NCBI RefSeq assembly: GCF_000376985.1
Contig: NZ_AQYA01000021.1
Coordinates: forward strand, 1-34,712
Reading direction: 5' to 3'
DNA: 34,712 nucleotides
Origin: Streptococcus henryi DSM 19005
GTDB taxonomy: Bacteria; Bacillota; Bacilli; Lactobacillales; Streptococcaceae
Shown one piece after another: positions 26,217-34,507 of this stretch. Each line of letters begins with the position of its first letter. Within the stretch, counting starts at the first letter, position 1. Under the pieces are notes generated by a model. The model searched no databases, was not told the DNA's origin, and worked only from the letters and a program-made list of their open reading frames with translations. The position numbers were made by a program, and so were the translations under genes.

Positions 26217-27059
26217 CTAATCTGCCGGTACAAAATTTTTGAAATTACGCTCCCGTTCTTCCAAGGTCATATTGAAATAGCGGAAGTTTTTCTCTAGAGC
26301 ATTGATGGCTGCCATTTCGTCTTCAGTCAAAGTAAAGTCAAAGATGGCGATATTTTCTTTTAGATGGTCAGGATTGGTTGTCTTTGGAAAGACAGCATGT
26401 CCTGACTGAATGTGCCAGCGTAAAATAATTTGTGCATTGGTCTTATTATATTTTTGGGCCAAATGCGTAAAGACTGGCTCATTGATGAGGGTGGCGTCAC
26501 CGTGTCCCAGCGGATACCAACTTTCGATGATGGCACCAATACCTGCAATCCGTTCTTTTAGCTCACTTTGCTGGAAATACGGATGGCATTCTACCTGTAA
26601 AGCTGCCGGTTGTACCGTTGCGATCTCAAGAATCTCTTCCAAGCGACTAGATTCAAAATTGCTGAGCCCGATAGAGCGCACCTTACCAGCTTGAACGGCT
26701 GCTTCCAGGTTTCTCCATCCTGTCTTGTAATCGCCGATTTCCTGGTGCAAGAGCACAAGGTCAATGTAGTCCATCTCTAGACGTGCCAGCATTTTGTCAA
26801 TGGCTTCAGGATCTGCATAATCGCTCGGCCAGAATTTTGAGGTGATAAAAAGTTCGCTGCGTTCCAAGCCAGAAGCCTTGACCGCCTGGCCCACCTCACG
26901 CTCATTTTGATAGGCATGCGCCGTGTCCACATGGCGATAGCCCAGTTCAAAAGCATCCAGCACATTCTGTTTGGTATCAGTTGGGGCAACGAGGTACACG
27001 CCAATCCCAAACTGTGGCATCTTGTAGCCTGAGTTGAGTGTTAAAAATGTTTGTTCCAT
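26217..27059 (-). CDS. Aldo/keto reductase
   Basis: A 280-residue NADPH-dependent aldo/keto reductase. The tetrad is present: Asp and Tyr in HVDTAHAYQNEREVG, Lys in FITSKFWPSD and His in LVLLHQEIGDYKTG. SNFESSRLEEIL and the C-terminal VFPKTTNPDHLKENIAI cofactor loop also fit. AAAAGGAG lies before the ATG. Two open frames overlap it on other strands and are shadows. It reduces aldehydes or ketones, in keeping with the detoxification-type neighbours, and is a functional paralogue of the frameshifted gene at 1162-1981. Confidence 0.92.
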   Translation of the reverse strand: MEQTFLTLNSGYKMPQFGIGVYLVAPTDTKQNVLDAFELGYRHVDTAHAYQNEREVGQAVKASGLERSELFITSKFWPSDYADPEAIDKMLARLEMDYIDLVLLHQEIGDYKTGWRNLEAAVQAGKVRSIGLSNFESSRLEEILEIATVQPAALQVECHPYFQQSELKERIAGIGAIIESWYPLGHGDATLINEPVFTHLAQKYNKTNAQIILRWHIQSGHAVFPKTTNPDHLKENIAIFDFTLTEDEMAAINALEKNFRYFNMTLEERERNFKNFVPAD

Positions 27060-27077
27060 AATCGTTCTCCTTTTCTA

Positions 27078-27512
27078 TTAAACTGCTTTCACATCTGTGT
27101 ACACAAAATAAGACGTTCTCTTAGCAATCTTCCATTGACCATCGACTTTCACGTACTCATCTTCATAGCGAACACCTTGCGTGGTCTGGATACGATTTCC
27201 CTCTTCGTTAGCACCAATCAAGACTACATGGCAGTATGCTGTACCACTGGCCTTATCCCCATCAATTTTGACAACCTGTTGTCCATTGAGATGGTAAACG
27301 GTATCGAATAATGCCAAGAAATTTGCACAGGCTTCTTCGATAGCTCCTCGCCCTTCCTGCTTGAAAACCTGGTCCCCATTGTGCGAGGTCAAGGTGGCAT
27401 CTTCCACAAACAACTGGGCCTGTGTCTTAGTATCCTTAATGTCTGCCAAATTTGAAAATGTATCTACCAGCTCTTTTAATTCCAACTTTGCAATCAGTGT
27501 TTCTGTATTCAT
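27078..27512 (-). CDS. NTF2/SnoaL-like small protein
   Basis: A 144-residue protein of the SnoaL/NTF2-like fold, started at the ATG at 27512 (MNTETLIAKLELKELVDTFS). LADIKDTKTQAQLFVEDATL and the C-terminal YVKVDGQWKIAKRTSYFVYT are typical of polyketide-cyclase-like or bile-acid-dehydratase-like proteins. The function is unknown; such proteins bind or isomerise small hydrophobic molecules. It is 18 bp upstream of the aldo/keto reductase and probably cotranscribed with it. A frame extended 18 codons upstream overlaps the next gene and is less likely. Confidence 0.75.
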   Translation of the reverse strand: MNTETLIAKLELKELVDTFSNLADIKDTKTQAQLFVEDATLTSHNGDQVFKQEGRGAIEEACANFLALFDTVYHLNGQQVVKIDGDKASGTAYCHVVLIGANEEGNRIQTTQGVRYEDEYVKVDGQWKIAKRTSYFVYTDVKAV

Positions 27513-27540
27513 ATTTTTACATCTCTTATCCTTATCTGCT

Positions 27541-28041
27541 TTATTCAACAATTTGCCATTGGTCATCTATTTTTTTAAAGTAGCGATCTCCTGGTACAGA
27601 CCAAGTCCCTTTACTGCCATATATCTTGGCATGGATCCGCTGTCTAACCTGCATTAGGACCCGATCACCTTCTTGCGAAAAGGTATATTCTGTGTCTAAG
27701 AAGTCATAGTAGTTCATCTCACCATTTTCAATATCAGCCAGCCATTCCTCTTTAGTCTGGGTCTGTCCTGTGATATGAACTGCCACATAGTCATCTGGCA
27801 AAATGGCATCTAAAGTAGCCATATCCTTATCTATCATGGCCTGACGCATCTGCTCAAAAATCGTAATCATGCTATCTTTATCTGCTTGTGTCAGCATGGT
27901 TTCCTCCTGCTTATCTGATTGACTATGCTCTGTCCTTGTTTGCTCTGCTTGTTCAATTTGCTCAGTTTGTTTTTGCTGGCTATTGCACCCCATTAGCAAC
28001 AGGGCAAGCAAAAATGTCATCATTCCAAGCTTAGTTTTCAT
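27541..28041 (-). CDS. Lipoprotein with an NTF2/DUF4440-like domain
   Basis: A 166-residue secreted lipoprotein. Residues 1-19 form a signal peptide ending in the lipobox LLMGC; a Gln/Glu-rich linker follows. From about residue 50 it has an NTF2-like domain (ADKDSMITIFEQMRQAMIDK then LDAILPDDYVAVHITGQTQT). The C-terminal half matches the next gene upstream: TKEEWLADIENGEMNYYDF against TREEYFDYIRGGTFRYYTY and AKIYGSKGTW against ARIYGFRKVW, so the two are paralogues, one anchored outside the membrane and one cytoplasmic. The role is unknown. Confidence 0.75.
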   Translation of the reverse strand: MKTKLGMMTFLLALLLMGCNSQQKQTEQIEQAEQTRTEHSQSDKQEETMLTQADKDSMITIFEQMRQAMIDKDMATLDAILPDDYVAVHITGQTQTKEEWLADIENGEMNYYDFLDTEYTFSQEGDRVLMQVRQRIHAKIYGSKGTWSVPGDRYFKKIDDQWQIVE

Positions 28042-28393
28042 TTGCTGGTCGCCACCTCCCTTCTATTTTTTCAAAGGGCAACTCAAAGTCCATGGTCCAA
28101 ACCTTCCGAAATCCATAAATACGAGCATCCGTTTTCGCCTTAGAATGAAGAATGGCTCGCTCATCACTGAGTAGGCGCACCGTCTCAGAAATAGGCTTAT
28201 AGGTGTAATATCGGAAAGTCCCTCCTCGAATATAGTCAAAGTATTCCTCCCGGGTCTGGTAGTAACCACCAACATGGCGGAAGAGATGATCCTCTGGATA
28301 GAGTTGATTGAGTTTATCAAAATCCTGTGCAATAATCGCTTCCCAAATCTCGTGTTGAAGTGCGATAATCTCTCTTTCTGCAGTTTGTGTCAT
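28031..28393 (-). CDS. NTF2-like (DUF4440-type) protein
   Basis: A 120-residue cytoplasmic protein starting MTQTAEREIIALQHEIWEAI with QDFDKLNQLYPEDHLFRHVG and the closing FEKIEGRWRPANEN. It lacks a signal peptide and overlaps the start of the lipoprotein gene by 11 bp, so the two are translated together. It shares the fold and several motifs with that lipoprotein. It starts just after the acetyltransferase stop codon. Confidence 0.75.
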   Translation of the reverse strand: MTQTAEREIIALQHEIWEAIIAQDFDKLNQLYPEDHLFRHVGGYYQTREEYFDYIRGGTFRYYTYKPISETVRLLSDERAILHSKAKTDARIYGFRKVWTMDFELPFEKIEGRWRPANEN

Positions 28394-28954
28394 TTAGTCT
28401 CCTTTCATCCGAATCAACTTAGCTGGATTAACACCTACAATGGCATTAGCCGGAACATCCTTTGTCACGACCGCACCACTGGCAAGAAGGGCGTTGTCTC
28501 CAACCGTAACACCTGGCATAATTTTGACACCTTCTCCAACCCAAACCTTTCTTCCAATCACGACAGGCTGGCAACGTAGGACCAGAATATCTTCCATATC
28601 ATGATTGTCGGTCACAATGCTGACGTTGGGCCCAATGAAGCTACCATCGCCAATCGTCACACCACCGATTGACATAAGGGTCAGGCTGTGATTGATAAAT
28701 ACACCTTCTCCTAGGTGGACATTTTTTCCAAAATCAATTTGTGATGGACTCATGATATTGGTCGATGCAGGTAATTTCCTTCCGAGCAAGTCACTATAGA
28801 GTCCATGAAGCTCAGAGGAGGTTGGCTGGGTTTGATTGATCTGAAATTGAAGGTCTCGACAGCGATTAAACTCTGCTAACACAAGCGCTTGATAAGCCTC
28901 TTCCATCATATTGACGGCATCTCCATCAGCCAAACGCTTCCAAATACCCTTCAT
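28394..28954 (-). CDS. Hexapeptide-repeat sugar O-acetyltransferase (maltose/galactoside acetyltransferase-like)
   Basis: A 186-residue left-handed beta-helix acetyltransferase. An N-terminal helical MAC-type segment (ALVLAEFNRCRDLQFQINQT) precedes hexapeptide repeats such as GGVTIGDGSFIGPNVSIVTD and KVWVGEGVKIMPGVTVGDNA, with the catalytic His in SIVTDNHD. AAAGGAGG precedes the ATG. It transfers acetyl from acetyl-CoA to a sugar hydroxyl. It is the first gene of the block leading to the NTF2-like genes and the aldo/keto reductase. Confidence 0.85.
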   Translation of the reverse strand: MKGIWKRLADGDAVNMMEEAYQALVLAEFNRCRDLQFQINQTQPTSSELHGLYSDLLGRKLPASTNIMSPSQIDFGKNVHLGEGVFINHSLTLMSIGGVTIGDGSFIGPNVSIVTDNHDMEDILVLRCQPVVIGRKVWVGEGVKIMPGVTVGDNALLASGAVVTKDVPANAIVGVNPAKLIRMKGD

Positions 28955-28995
28955 CTTCGTGCCTCCTTTTGTTTTATTCTAAGTTCATTATAAAA

Positions 28996-29020
28996 GCCCA
29001 TTGTGACAAACACAATGGGC
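28996..29020 (-). terminator. Strong terminator hairpin downstream of the TetR gene
   Basis: GCCCATTGTG and CACAATGGGC (28996-29005, 29011-29020) form a perfect ten-base-pair stem over five bases; on the minus strand TTTTATAA follows. It is the second of two tandem hairpins after the TetR gene. Confidence 0.75.
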
Positions 29021-29029
29021 AGTTTTCTA

Positions 29030-29048
29030 AAAAGGTGGCTTATGCCAC
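29030..29048 (-). terminator. First terminator hairpin after the TetR gene
   Basis: GTGGC (29035-29039) pairs with GCCAC (29044-29048) and on the minus strand CTTTTTAG follows the stem. It lies 26 bp beyond the TetR stop codon. Confidence 0.55.
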
Positions 29049-29074
29049 ACTTGAACCAAAACCGTGGCAGAATA

Positions 29075-29647
29075 TTACTTTAAAAGGGAATTAACACCTG
29101 CAAGTGTCAGGAGGTTAGCCGTTTCAATCACATCTTCAAGAGGTGTTTTTCTCCCTTCTTCAACCCATTGGCGATAAATAGACAGACCTGTATTTTGGAC
29201 AAAGTTCAGCAGGCTAATCTTCTGAAAATCGCTGAGTTGATTAACTTTTTCCGACTTAGACCAAGTGGACGCCATGACCATATCGACCATGTCCTGCCGA
29301 ATATCCTTGTAAGAGGATTGGCCGATGGTGATCTTATCGTAGGCCTCTCCCTGCTGGGCTGAAAACTCAAAAAAGGCGCGCTGCATTTTTTCCAAATCTT
29401 CTGGCAGAGAAAAATCCTTAATCACATCAATATAGGCCTGAGAATATTGTTCCTGCATTTCAGCTAACAGGTCATCCAAGGTCGGGTAATAGCGATAAAA
29501 GGTCTTTTTGTTAATAAGCGCACGCTTAGCCAACTCTGTCACTGTGATTTTATCATAATCCAACTCACAGATTAACTCCTCAAAGGCCTGATAGATGGCT
29601 GTAACGGTGCGCTTAACACGTAAATCTTCAAAACCTGTTAATTTCAT
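29075..29647 (-). CDS. TetR/AcrR-family transcriptional regulator
   Basis: A 190-residue regulator with a TetR N-terminal helix-turn-helix: VKRTVTAIYQAFEELICELD then KITVTELAKRALINKKTFYRYY, the last being the conserved recognition-helix end. The C-terminal ligand domain is divergent. A GGAGGAG ribosome site precedes the ATG. It has its own tandem terminators downstream, so it is a separate transcript. It may regulate the flanking hydrolase or acetyltransferase genes; the ligand is unknown. Confidence 0.92.
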   Translation of the reverse strand: MKLTGFEDLRVKRTVTAIYQAFEELICELDYDKITVTELAKRALINKKTFYRYYPTLDDLLAEMQEQYSQAYIDVIKDFSLPEDLEKMQRAFFEFSAQQGEAYDKITIGQSSYKDIRQDMVDMVMASTWSKSEKVNQLSDFQKISLLNFVQNTGLSIYRQWVEEGRKTPLEDVIETANLLTLAGVNSLLK

Positions 29648-29728
29648 GATGGCTCCTCCGCTTGTGTTTTATCAAGAAACTAAACGAAGTACAAGTCAGA
29701 TTATCATGCCTTCCTTTTTATCCTTTCA

Positions 29729-30736
29729 CTACTTCAAATTCTCAGTAAAGAAAGCAACTAATTGCTCAAACGGAATCTTATCTTTTTGATCGTATAGGTC
29801 AACATGGTCAGCGTTAGGAACGATCAGCAATTCTTTTGGCTCACTCGCTGCTGCGTAGGCTTCTTCTGAGTGGTAACGAGAATGGGCATTTTCACCAGCA
29901 ACCAGAAGGATTGGACGTGGTGAGATGTCTTTGATGTTATGATAAAGAGGAAATTCATAGAAAGCCATTGGTGTTGTTGCTGTCCAGGCTGCTGTTGAAT
30001 TGATAGAACGTTCATGATACCCACGCGGTGTGCAATAGTAGTCAAAGAAAGCTTTTGAAACAGGGTCTGCATCTTCTGGGAGTTTTTCTGGGAATAGGCT
30101 CTCACCCGTCACCACATGACCATTTTCATCAAATCCTAGCTCATGATAACCTAAACGGTATTTCCCAGTTTCTGAGGCACCATTGTCCACATCTACCCAG
30201 CGTTGTTGGCTGACATGTTTGCGCAGTTTTGCCTTCTGTTCATCGGTATAGCTATTCATGTAGCCAAGATACATAGACTTGGACATGTCGTACATAGAAG
30301 CTGTTGCAACGGCTTTAATACGCGTATCAGCCCCTGCTGCTGTCAAAGCCATGCCAGACAAGCCACAAATGGCTTGGGCACCAATACGTTCACGATCAAC
30401 GTAAGGTAAGGTTCCAAGATAATCAACGGCTGCGCTGTAGTCTTCAGTAAACATCACTGGCTCAGCAACGTTACGCACTGCTCCACCTGATTCCCCTGTA
30501 AAAGATGGGTCAAAAGCTAGCGCTACAAAGCCATATTTAGCAAATTCTTGCGCGTAAAGACCTGAAGCTTGCTCTTTGACCGCACCAAAAGGTCCAGACA
30601 CTACAATGGCAGGATTTTTCTGATGGTCATAGCCTTCTGGCAAGTACAAATCCCCTGCAATTTCGATACCGAAACGGTTTTTAAAACGAACGTTTTGTGA
30701 GGCGATGTTTTCATAAATATCAAATGTTTTTGTCAT
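29729..30736 (-). CDS. Alpha/beta hydrolase of the dienelactone-hydrolase type
   Basis: A 335-residue hydrolase. The nucleophile elbow reads AQAICGLSGMALTA, with Cys about residue 124 at the position of the nucleophile in dienelactone hydrolases; Ser two or three residues later is the alternative. FDPSFTGESGGAVRNV and YEFPLYHNIKDISPRPILLV fit this subfamily, and the catalytic His is probably in VPNADHVDLYD. It lacks a signal peptide. It follows the acetyltransferase gene upstream by 21 bp and is likely the last gene of the cyclophilin/acetyltransferase operon. Confidence 0.8.
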   Translation of the reverse strand: MTKTFDIYENIASQNVRFKNRFGIEIAGDLYLPEGYDHQKNPAIVVSGPFGAVKEQASGLYAQEFAKYGFVALAFDPSFTGESGGAVRNVAEPVMFTEDYSAAVDYLGTLPYVDRERIGAQAICGLSGMALTAAGADTRIKAVATASMYDMSKSMYLGYMNSYTDEQKAKLRKHVSQQRWVDVDNGASETGKYRLGYHELGFDENGHVVTGESLFPEKLPEDADPVSKAFFDYYCTPRGYHERSINSTAAWTATTPMAFYEFPLYHNIKDISPRPILLVAGENAHSRYHSEEAYAAASEPKELLIVPNADHVDLYDQKDKIPFEQLVAFFTENLK

Positions 30737-30757
30737 AATACTTCTTCTTTCTATAAG

Positions 30758-31327
30758 TTATTCTTCAATGATGTTGATGACTTTTGCTGGAACACCAGCG
30801 ACGACGGTATTGGCTGGGACATCCTTGGAAACAATGGCACCTGCAGCCACAACGGCATTTTCACCGACAGTTACCCCAGGTAAAATGGTAGCATCCGCCC
30901 CAATCCAAGCATTTTTCTTAATGGTCACCGACTTGAGTTCCAATTTATGACGGTCTGCTAGTTTCAAAGGGTGATTCACGGAAATCAGCTTGGCACTTGG
31001 GCCTATGAGAACCTCATCTTCAATGAAAATACCACCTAAATCCACCATAAAGACATCCTTGTTCACATAGATATGTTTACCAAAGTGAATGTGCCGTCCA
31101 AAATCTGTTTGAAAAGGAACGTTGATAGCCACTGTTTCATCTATTTTTTCCTTCGTCAACTGTTCAACCAGTCGCCTAGCACTCGTCATGGTTTGGACTT
31201 GAGTATTGAGTTCCTGTACAAGAGGCTGATTTTCAGTTTGAATGGCTGAAATGAGCTGACGCAGGCCATCTTGTTCTGGAACTAATTTTCCAGTATTTAG
31301 ATAGGGTTCAAAAGCTGTATCAATCAT
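30758..31327 (-). CDS. Hexapeptide-repeat O-acetyltransferase
   Basis: A 189-residue left-handed beta-helix acetyltransferase, a relative of the one at 28394-28954. Repeats include [40 protein letters not shown] and [20 protein letters not shown]; the catalytic His is in SVNHPLKL. Its N-terminus differs ([20 protein letters not shown]), without the MAC segment. It overlaps the lipoprotein gene upstream by 8 bp, so the two are cotranslated. Confidence 0.85.
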   Translation of the reverse strand: MIDTAFEPYLNTGKLVPEQDGLRQLISAIQTENQPLVQELNTQVQTMTSARRLVEQLTKEKIDETVAINVPFQTDFGRHIHFGKHIYVNKDVFMVDLGGIFIEDEVLIGPSAKLISVNHPLKLADRHKLELKSVTIKKNAWIGADATILPGVTVGENAVVAAGAIVSKDVPANTVVAGVPAKVINIIEE

Positions 31328-31847
31328 TGTTCTCCTCCAGAGTAAGAGTCACTGTTACCTTGTCCTTAGCTAGCTGGGATTTGGCATCCGTAGCCATGTG
31401 ACCCAGCTTCGTGTATGACCAACGATTCTGACCATAAAAGAGCACTAACTGGCTACTATTGTAAAGCATGATATCCCCTGGTTGAGCGGTTTGCTGGGTA
31501 TTTTGACTTGGTAATGTCATACCAAGCTCTCCAACCTGTTCAAAACCGCCATAAGCTGATAAGGTGATGGTCAAGGGCTGTTTTTCTAACGCTTTTTTCA
31601 AGGCAAAAACAGCTTCATTTTCTTCCCAAGTTACTGGCATGTTTTGTCCATCTATGGATAAGGTGATTGTCATCAGTTCGTCTCCTTTTTCTTTGTGTTG
31701 CTCCCTTGTAGTGTTCTTTTCACTGGCAGGAATGGATGATTTATGTAAGGAACAGCTAGCTATACTCAAACAACCAAGCAATAACCCAATCAGCAGGATA
31801 TTTCTGCTATATTTTAATACCACTTGCTTTATTTCCCTCTCTTTCAC
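31320..31847 (-). CDS. Cyclophilin-like-fold lipoprotein
   Basis: A 175-residue secreted lipoprotein. The hydrophobic signal ends in a lipobox-like SIASC, then a polar linker. The mature domain ([60 protein letters not shown]) is a cyclophilin-like fold of the type found in small bacterial proteins; it lacks prolyl-isomerase active-site motifs. The start codon at 31847 is GTG and uncertain. It overlaps the upstream cyclophilin-like gene by 41 bp, and the two are probably diverged tandem paralogues. Confidence 0.7.
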   Translation of the reverse strand: MKEREIKQVVLKYSRNILLIGLLLGCLSIASCSLHKSSIPASEKNTTREQHKEKGDELMTITLSIDGQNMPVTWEENEAVFALKKALEKQPLTITLSAYGGFEQVGELGMTLPSQNTQQTAQPGDIMLYNSSQLVLFYGQNRWSYTKLGHMATDAKSQLAKDKVTVTLTLEENND

Positions 31848-32271
31848 CTTTTTTGAGCGATAGGGTTAAAGGGATTTCATCACCATTTAGCTGACTGTTT
31901 ACAAGCTTGATATCATTAGCGTTAGCAAGCTGCCCTAAGAAAATTTCCCTAAGATGGGGTTTGGCATTTTCGCCACCTGTATAGATTGAAAACCAATCTC
32001 CACTTGGATCATAGCAGATATCTCCATTAAACCAACCACCTTGGACGTCTGAAGCTTGGTAGGGAAGTGGCATGATTTGCCCACAAGCATCATTTATTCC
32101 TGTACAAGCCATGGTTGTGAGAGGTAAATTCGCTATCAGTGTTTTTGCGACCTGTGTATCAGTTAGATAAGCTGTTACCACCACCTCGCCCAATTGAATC
32201 GCAATCTCAATAGGAGATGTTACCATTGTGTGACGGGTGTCACTTGGTCCTAGTCGTTGATGAATCCTCAC
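31807..32271 (-). CDS. Cyclophilin-like-fold protein
   Basis: A 154-residue protein of the cyclophilin-like fold: IQLGEVVVTAYLTDTQVAKT then LIANLPLTTMACTGINDACG, GWFNGDICYDPSGDWFSIYT and a closing strand. The start is placed at a GTG (32271) because a near-perfect AAAGGAGGTGA ribosome site lies just before it and a promoter (TTGCTA, 17 bp, TATCAT) lies at 32328-32300; an ATG-started frame from 32328 would begin inside that promoter. It has no signal peptide, unlike its neighbour. It is the first gene of the operon, divergent from LysR. Confidence 0.65.
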   Translation of the reverse strand: MRIHQRLGPSDTRHTMVTSPIEIAIQLGEVVVTAYLTDTQVAKTLIANLPLTTMACTGINDACGQIMPLPYQASDVQGGWFNGDICYDPSGDWFSIYTGGENAKPHLREIFLGQLANANDIKLVNSQLNGDEIPLTLSLKKGEREGNKASGIKI

Positions 32272-32299
32272 TACCCTTTCACCTCCTTTTGATACTTCT

Positions 32300-32328
32300 A
32301 TGATAATCCTCAGCTCATCAAATAGCAA
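32300..32328 (-). promoter_or_regulatory. Promoter of the cyclophilin-acetyltransferase-hydrolase operon
   Basis: On the minus strand -35 TTGCTA (32328-32323) and -10 TATCAT (32305-32300) are 17 bp apart. It lies 30 bp before the GTG start, back to back with the LysR promoter, and is probably controlled by that LysR regulator. Confidence 0.55.
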
Positions 32329-32365
32329 ATACTCATTTTAAATAATATAAAATACTTAAAAAGCA

Positions 32366-32374
32366 TGTTATAAT
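32366..32374 (+). promoter_or_regulatory. Extended -10 promoter of the LysR gene
   Basis: TGTTATAAT forms an extended -10 (TG-N-TATAAT). No strong -35 is visible. An AT-rich dyad ATTTTA-N7-TAAAAT lies just upstream, compatible with a LysR T-N11-A site. Confidence 0.55.
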
Positions 32375-32393
32375 AAAATGAAAGGAGGAAATG

Positions 32394-33266
32394 ATGGAAA
32401 TTCGAGTGCTCCGCTATTTTCTAGCGATTATCAAAGAAGGAGGCATCACGCAGGCTGCAAATAGCCTCCACCTAACACAACCCACTATTTCACGTCAAAT
32501 TAAAGAATTAGAAGAGGAGCTGGGAAAACAACTATTCATCCGCCATAAAAAGGGGCAAATTGAGCTGACTCAGGAAGGTATGCTTCTTCAAAATCGTGCA
32601 GAAGAAATCATTGCTATGGTCGATAAAACTGAAAATGATTTTCGCTATCTGACAGATATTATCGAGGGAGATGTCTATATTGGTGGTGCAGAATCCCATA
32701 TTTTTAGGCATATTGCAATCATTGCCAAGCAACTTCAAGAACAATATCCAAACGTTCGCTACCACCTGTCTTCAGGAAATGCAGAAGATATCACATCTCT
32801 ACTAGACAAGGGGTTATTAGACTTTGCCTTGATTGTCCATCCTCGTCAATTACCGCATTATCATTATCAAAAATTGCCTTCTCAGGATATTTGGGGAGTC
32901 ATTTTACCGACGACTGATCCATTGGCTCAAAAAGACAGTGTTGCTCTAGAAGATATTCAGCACCTCCCCCTCATTCTTTCCCGCCAAGCGTTGATCAAAA
33001 CCCAGTCAGATAATCAGTTAGTTAATTGGCTCGGTAACCTAAATCAACTGAATATTGTCGCCACCTTTAATCTTAGTTACAATGCTCTCTTCATGGTTGA
33101 AGAAGGTCTGGGTTATCTGATTGGATTTGACCAGTTAACTTACAACCCTAACTTGACCTTTAGGCCACTTGAACCACTACTGACTTCGGAACACTACCTC
33201 GTCTGGAAAAAAGATAAGGTCTTCTCAGCAGCAGCACAGTTGTTTTTGGAGAAATTGCAAGGTTAA
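32394..33266 (+). CDS. LysR-family transcriptional regulator
   Basis: A LysR-type regulator of about 290 residues. The N-terminal helix-turn-helix is VLRYFLAIIKEGGITQAANS then LHLTQPTISRQIKELEEELG with LFIRHKKG, and the C-terminal effector domain spans the rest (VYIGGAESHIFRHIAIIAKQ onward). It starts at one of two adjacent ATGs (32391 or 32394); AGGAGG spacing favours the second. It is read divergently from the cyclophilin-like gene, the standard arrangement for control of the neighbouring operon. The inducer is unknown. Confidence 0.92.
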   Translation: MEIRVLRYFLAIIKEGGITQAANSLHLTQPTISRQIKELEEELGKQLFIRHKKGQIELTQEGMLLQNRAEEIIAMVDKTENDFRYLTDIIEGDVYIGGAESHIFRHIAIIAKQLQEQYPNVRYHLSSGNAEDITSLLDKGLLDFALIVHPRQLPHYHYQKLPSQDIWGVILPTTDPLAQKDSVALEDIQHLPLILSRQALIKTQSDNQLVNWLGNLNQLNIVATFNLSYNALFMVEEGLGYLIGFDQLTYNPNLTFRPLEPLLTSEHYLVWKKDKVFSAAAQLFLEKLQG

Positions 33267-33274
33267 GCTATCAA

Positions 33275-33303
33275 AAAGACTCTCCTATTTTGGGAGAGTC
33301 TTT
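33275..33303. terminator. Bidirectional terminator between LysR and LtrA
   Basis: AAAGACTCTCC and GGGAGAGTCTTT form a strong stem over a short loop, with T residues on the plus strand and A residues mirrored on the left. It serves the convergent LysR and LtrA-type genes. Confidence 0.75.
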
Positions 33304-33306
33304 ACA

Positions 33307-34433
33307 TTAATTTTTGGGTATGTTTTTCAGGTTAAATCGGACTGCAAGAACGGCAATAAGAACTGTAACCATTGCAGCAATACCTATCAACAGCGCAGCA
33401 TTTGTTAAGAAAAAGCAACTTAACAATAAACCACTTAACCAAATGACTACACAACTCGTCACTAGATGTTTTGTAAACTGATGGGATGGTTTATTCATTG
33501 ATTTGAATTGGTAAATTCCTGTTAGCATCAAGAAAATACCTAGGTAAAATAGAGCGACAGCAAAACCATTATGCGCTTCTGCATTCCCTAAGAATCCAAT
33601 TGCAACGGTCACAAAGCTCAATCCAAAAATGATGGGATAGTGCCAGTAGATAAACTGATTTTCCTGTGGTTTAGGTGTGTTTGGATCAATCAAATGGTCT
33701 ATTTCAACAATGTAGGTCATAAAGAGACTAGCTACAATCAAAAATATGAAAAAGGATAGCAAAGTAAGTCGATGGGGACTAAAGTAATCCTCAATACCAA
33801 TCAGCATTTCTCCAAAGGTAATAATGACCAAAAGAGACAGTCGCTCCACCAAATGCGGAAAATTCATGGGTTTTAAATCTGGTGACATGTATTTTCTCTT
33901 TACCAAGAACCCAGGCAACAACCAAGTAATGAGAACACTTGCCGCAGCAACAACTAGTCCGATTTGATAGGGAAGAAAGAGAGACAATAACAACCCTGCG
34001 GTTCTAGCCCCTAAAATAGAAAAGAAACGCCTTATAAATAGTTTATCTGCCGGGTTTTCTGTTCGACGATATTCCAAGACGTACTGTACTAAAAGGAGAA
34101 AAGATATCGCAGCAAAAGGTCCATAAAAGTACAAAAAACGTTCAGCGTCAACATCACCAGTAATAGACGTCAAGGCAGTCAGCAAGAAAACCATTTGACC
34201 GAACATCATGGCAATATTGGTCAGAGAATTTAGTCCAAACCGATTGGTAAACACTGTCTGAACCATCCATGAATTAAGCATAATCAGCATGCCAATCGCA
34301 AAAGAAAAGAATGACATCGTGGGAATCACCCCTGATGCACATGGTGAATGAGCGAGGTTGTCTGACTAAAGCCATAGACGTAGACCAAATCGTAAAAGAG
34401 CTCTGTTAATTCGACTTTCTTATGTTTTATCAT
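33307..34433 (-). pseudogene. ltrA: LtrA-like (low-temperature-requirement) membrane protein, frameshifted
   Basis: The start MIKHKKVELTELFYDLVYVY (ATG at 34433) is in one frame and the rest (MSFFSFAIGMLIMLNSWMVQ onward, about ten membrane segments, ending NLKNIPKN) in another. The break is in HHVHQG at the minus-strand G run (four C on the plus strand, 34329-34332); one extra G would join HQG to VIPTMSFFSF in a single frame of about 375 residues, typical of LtrA. This could be a true mutation, a slip in a homopolymer, or a sequencing error. The function of LtrA proteins is not settled. An IS3-family element begins about 75 bp upstream of the start and may have replaced its promoter. Confidence 0.8.
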
Positions 34434-34507
34434 TGCCAAAAATGTGATTTTTCCTTTCAATAAGATATTATAAAACAACCATATGTTGAAGGGGATGAAC
34501 TGCTCCC

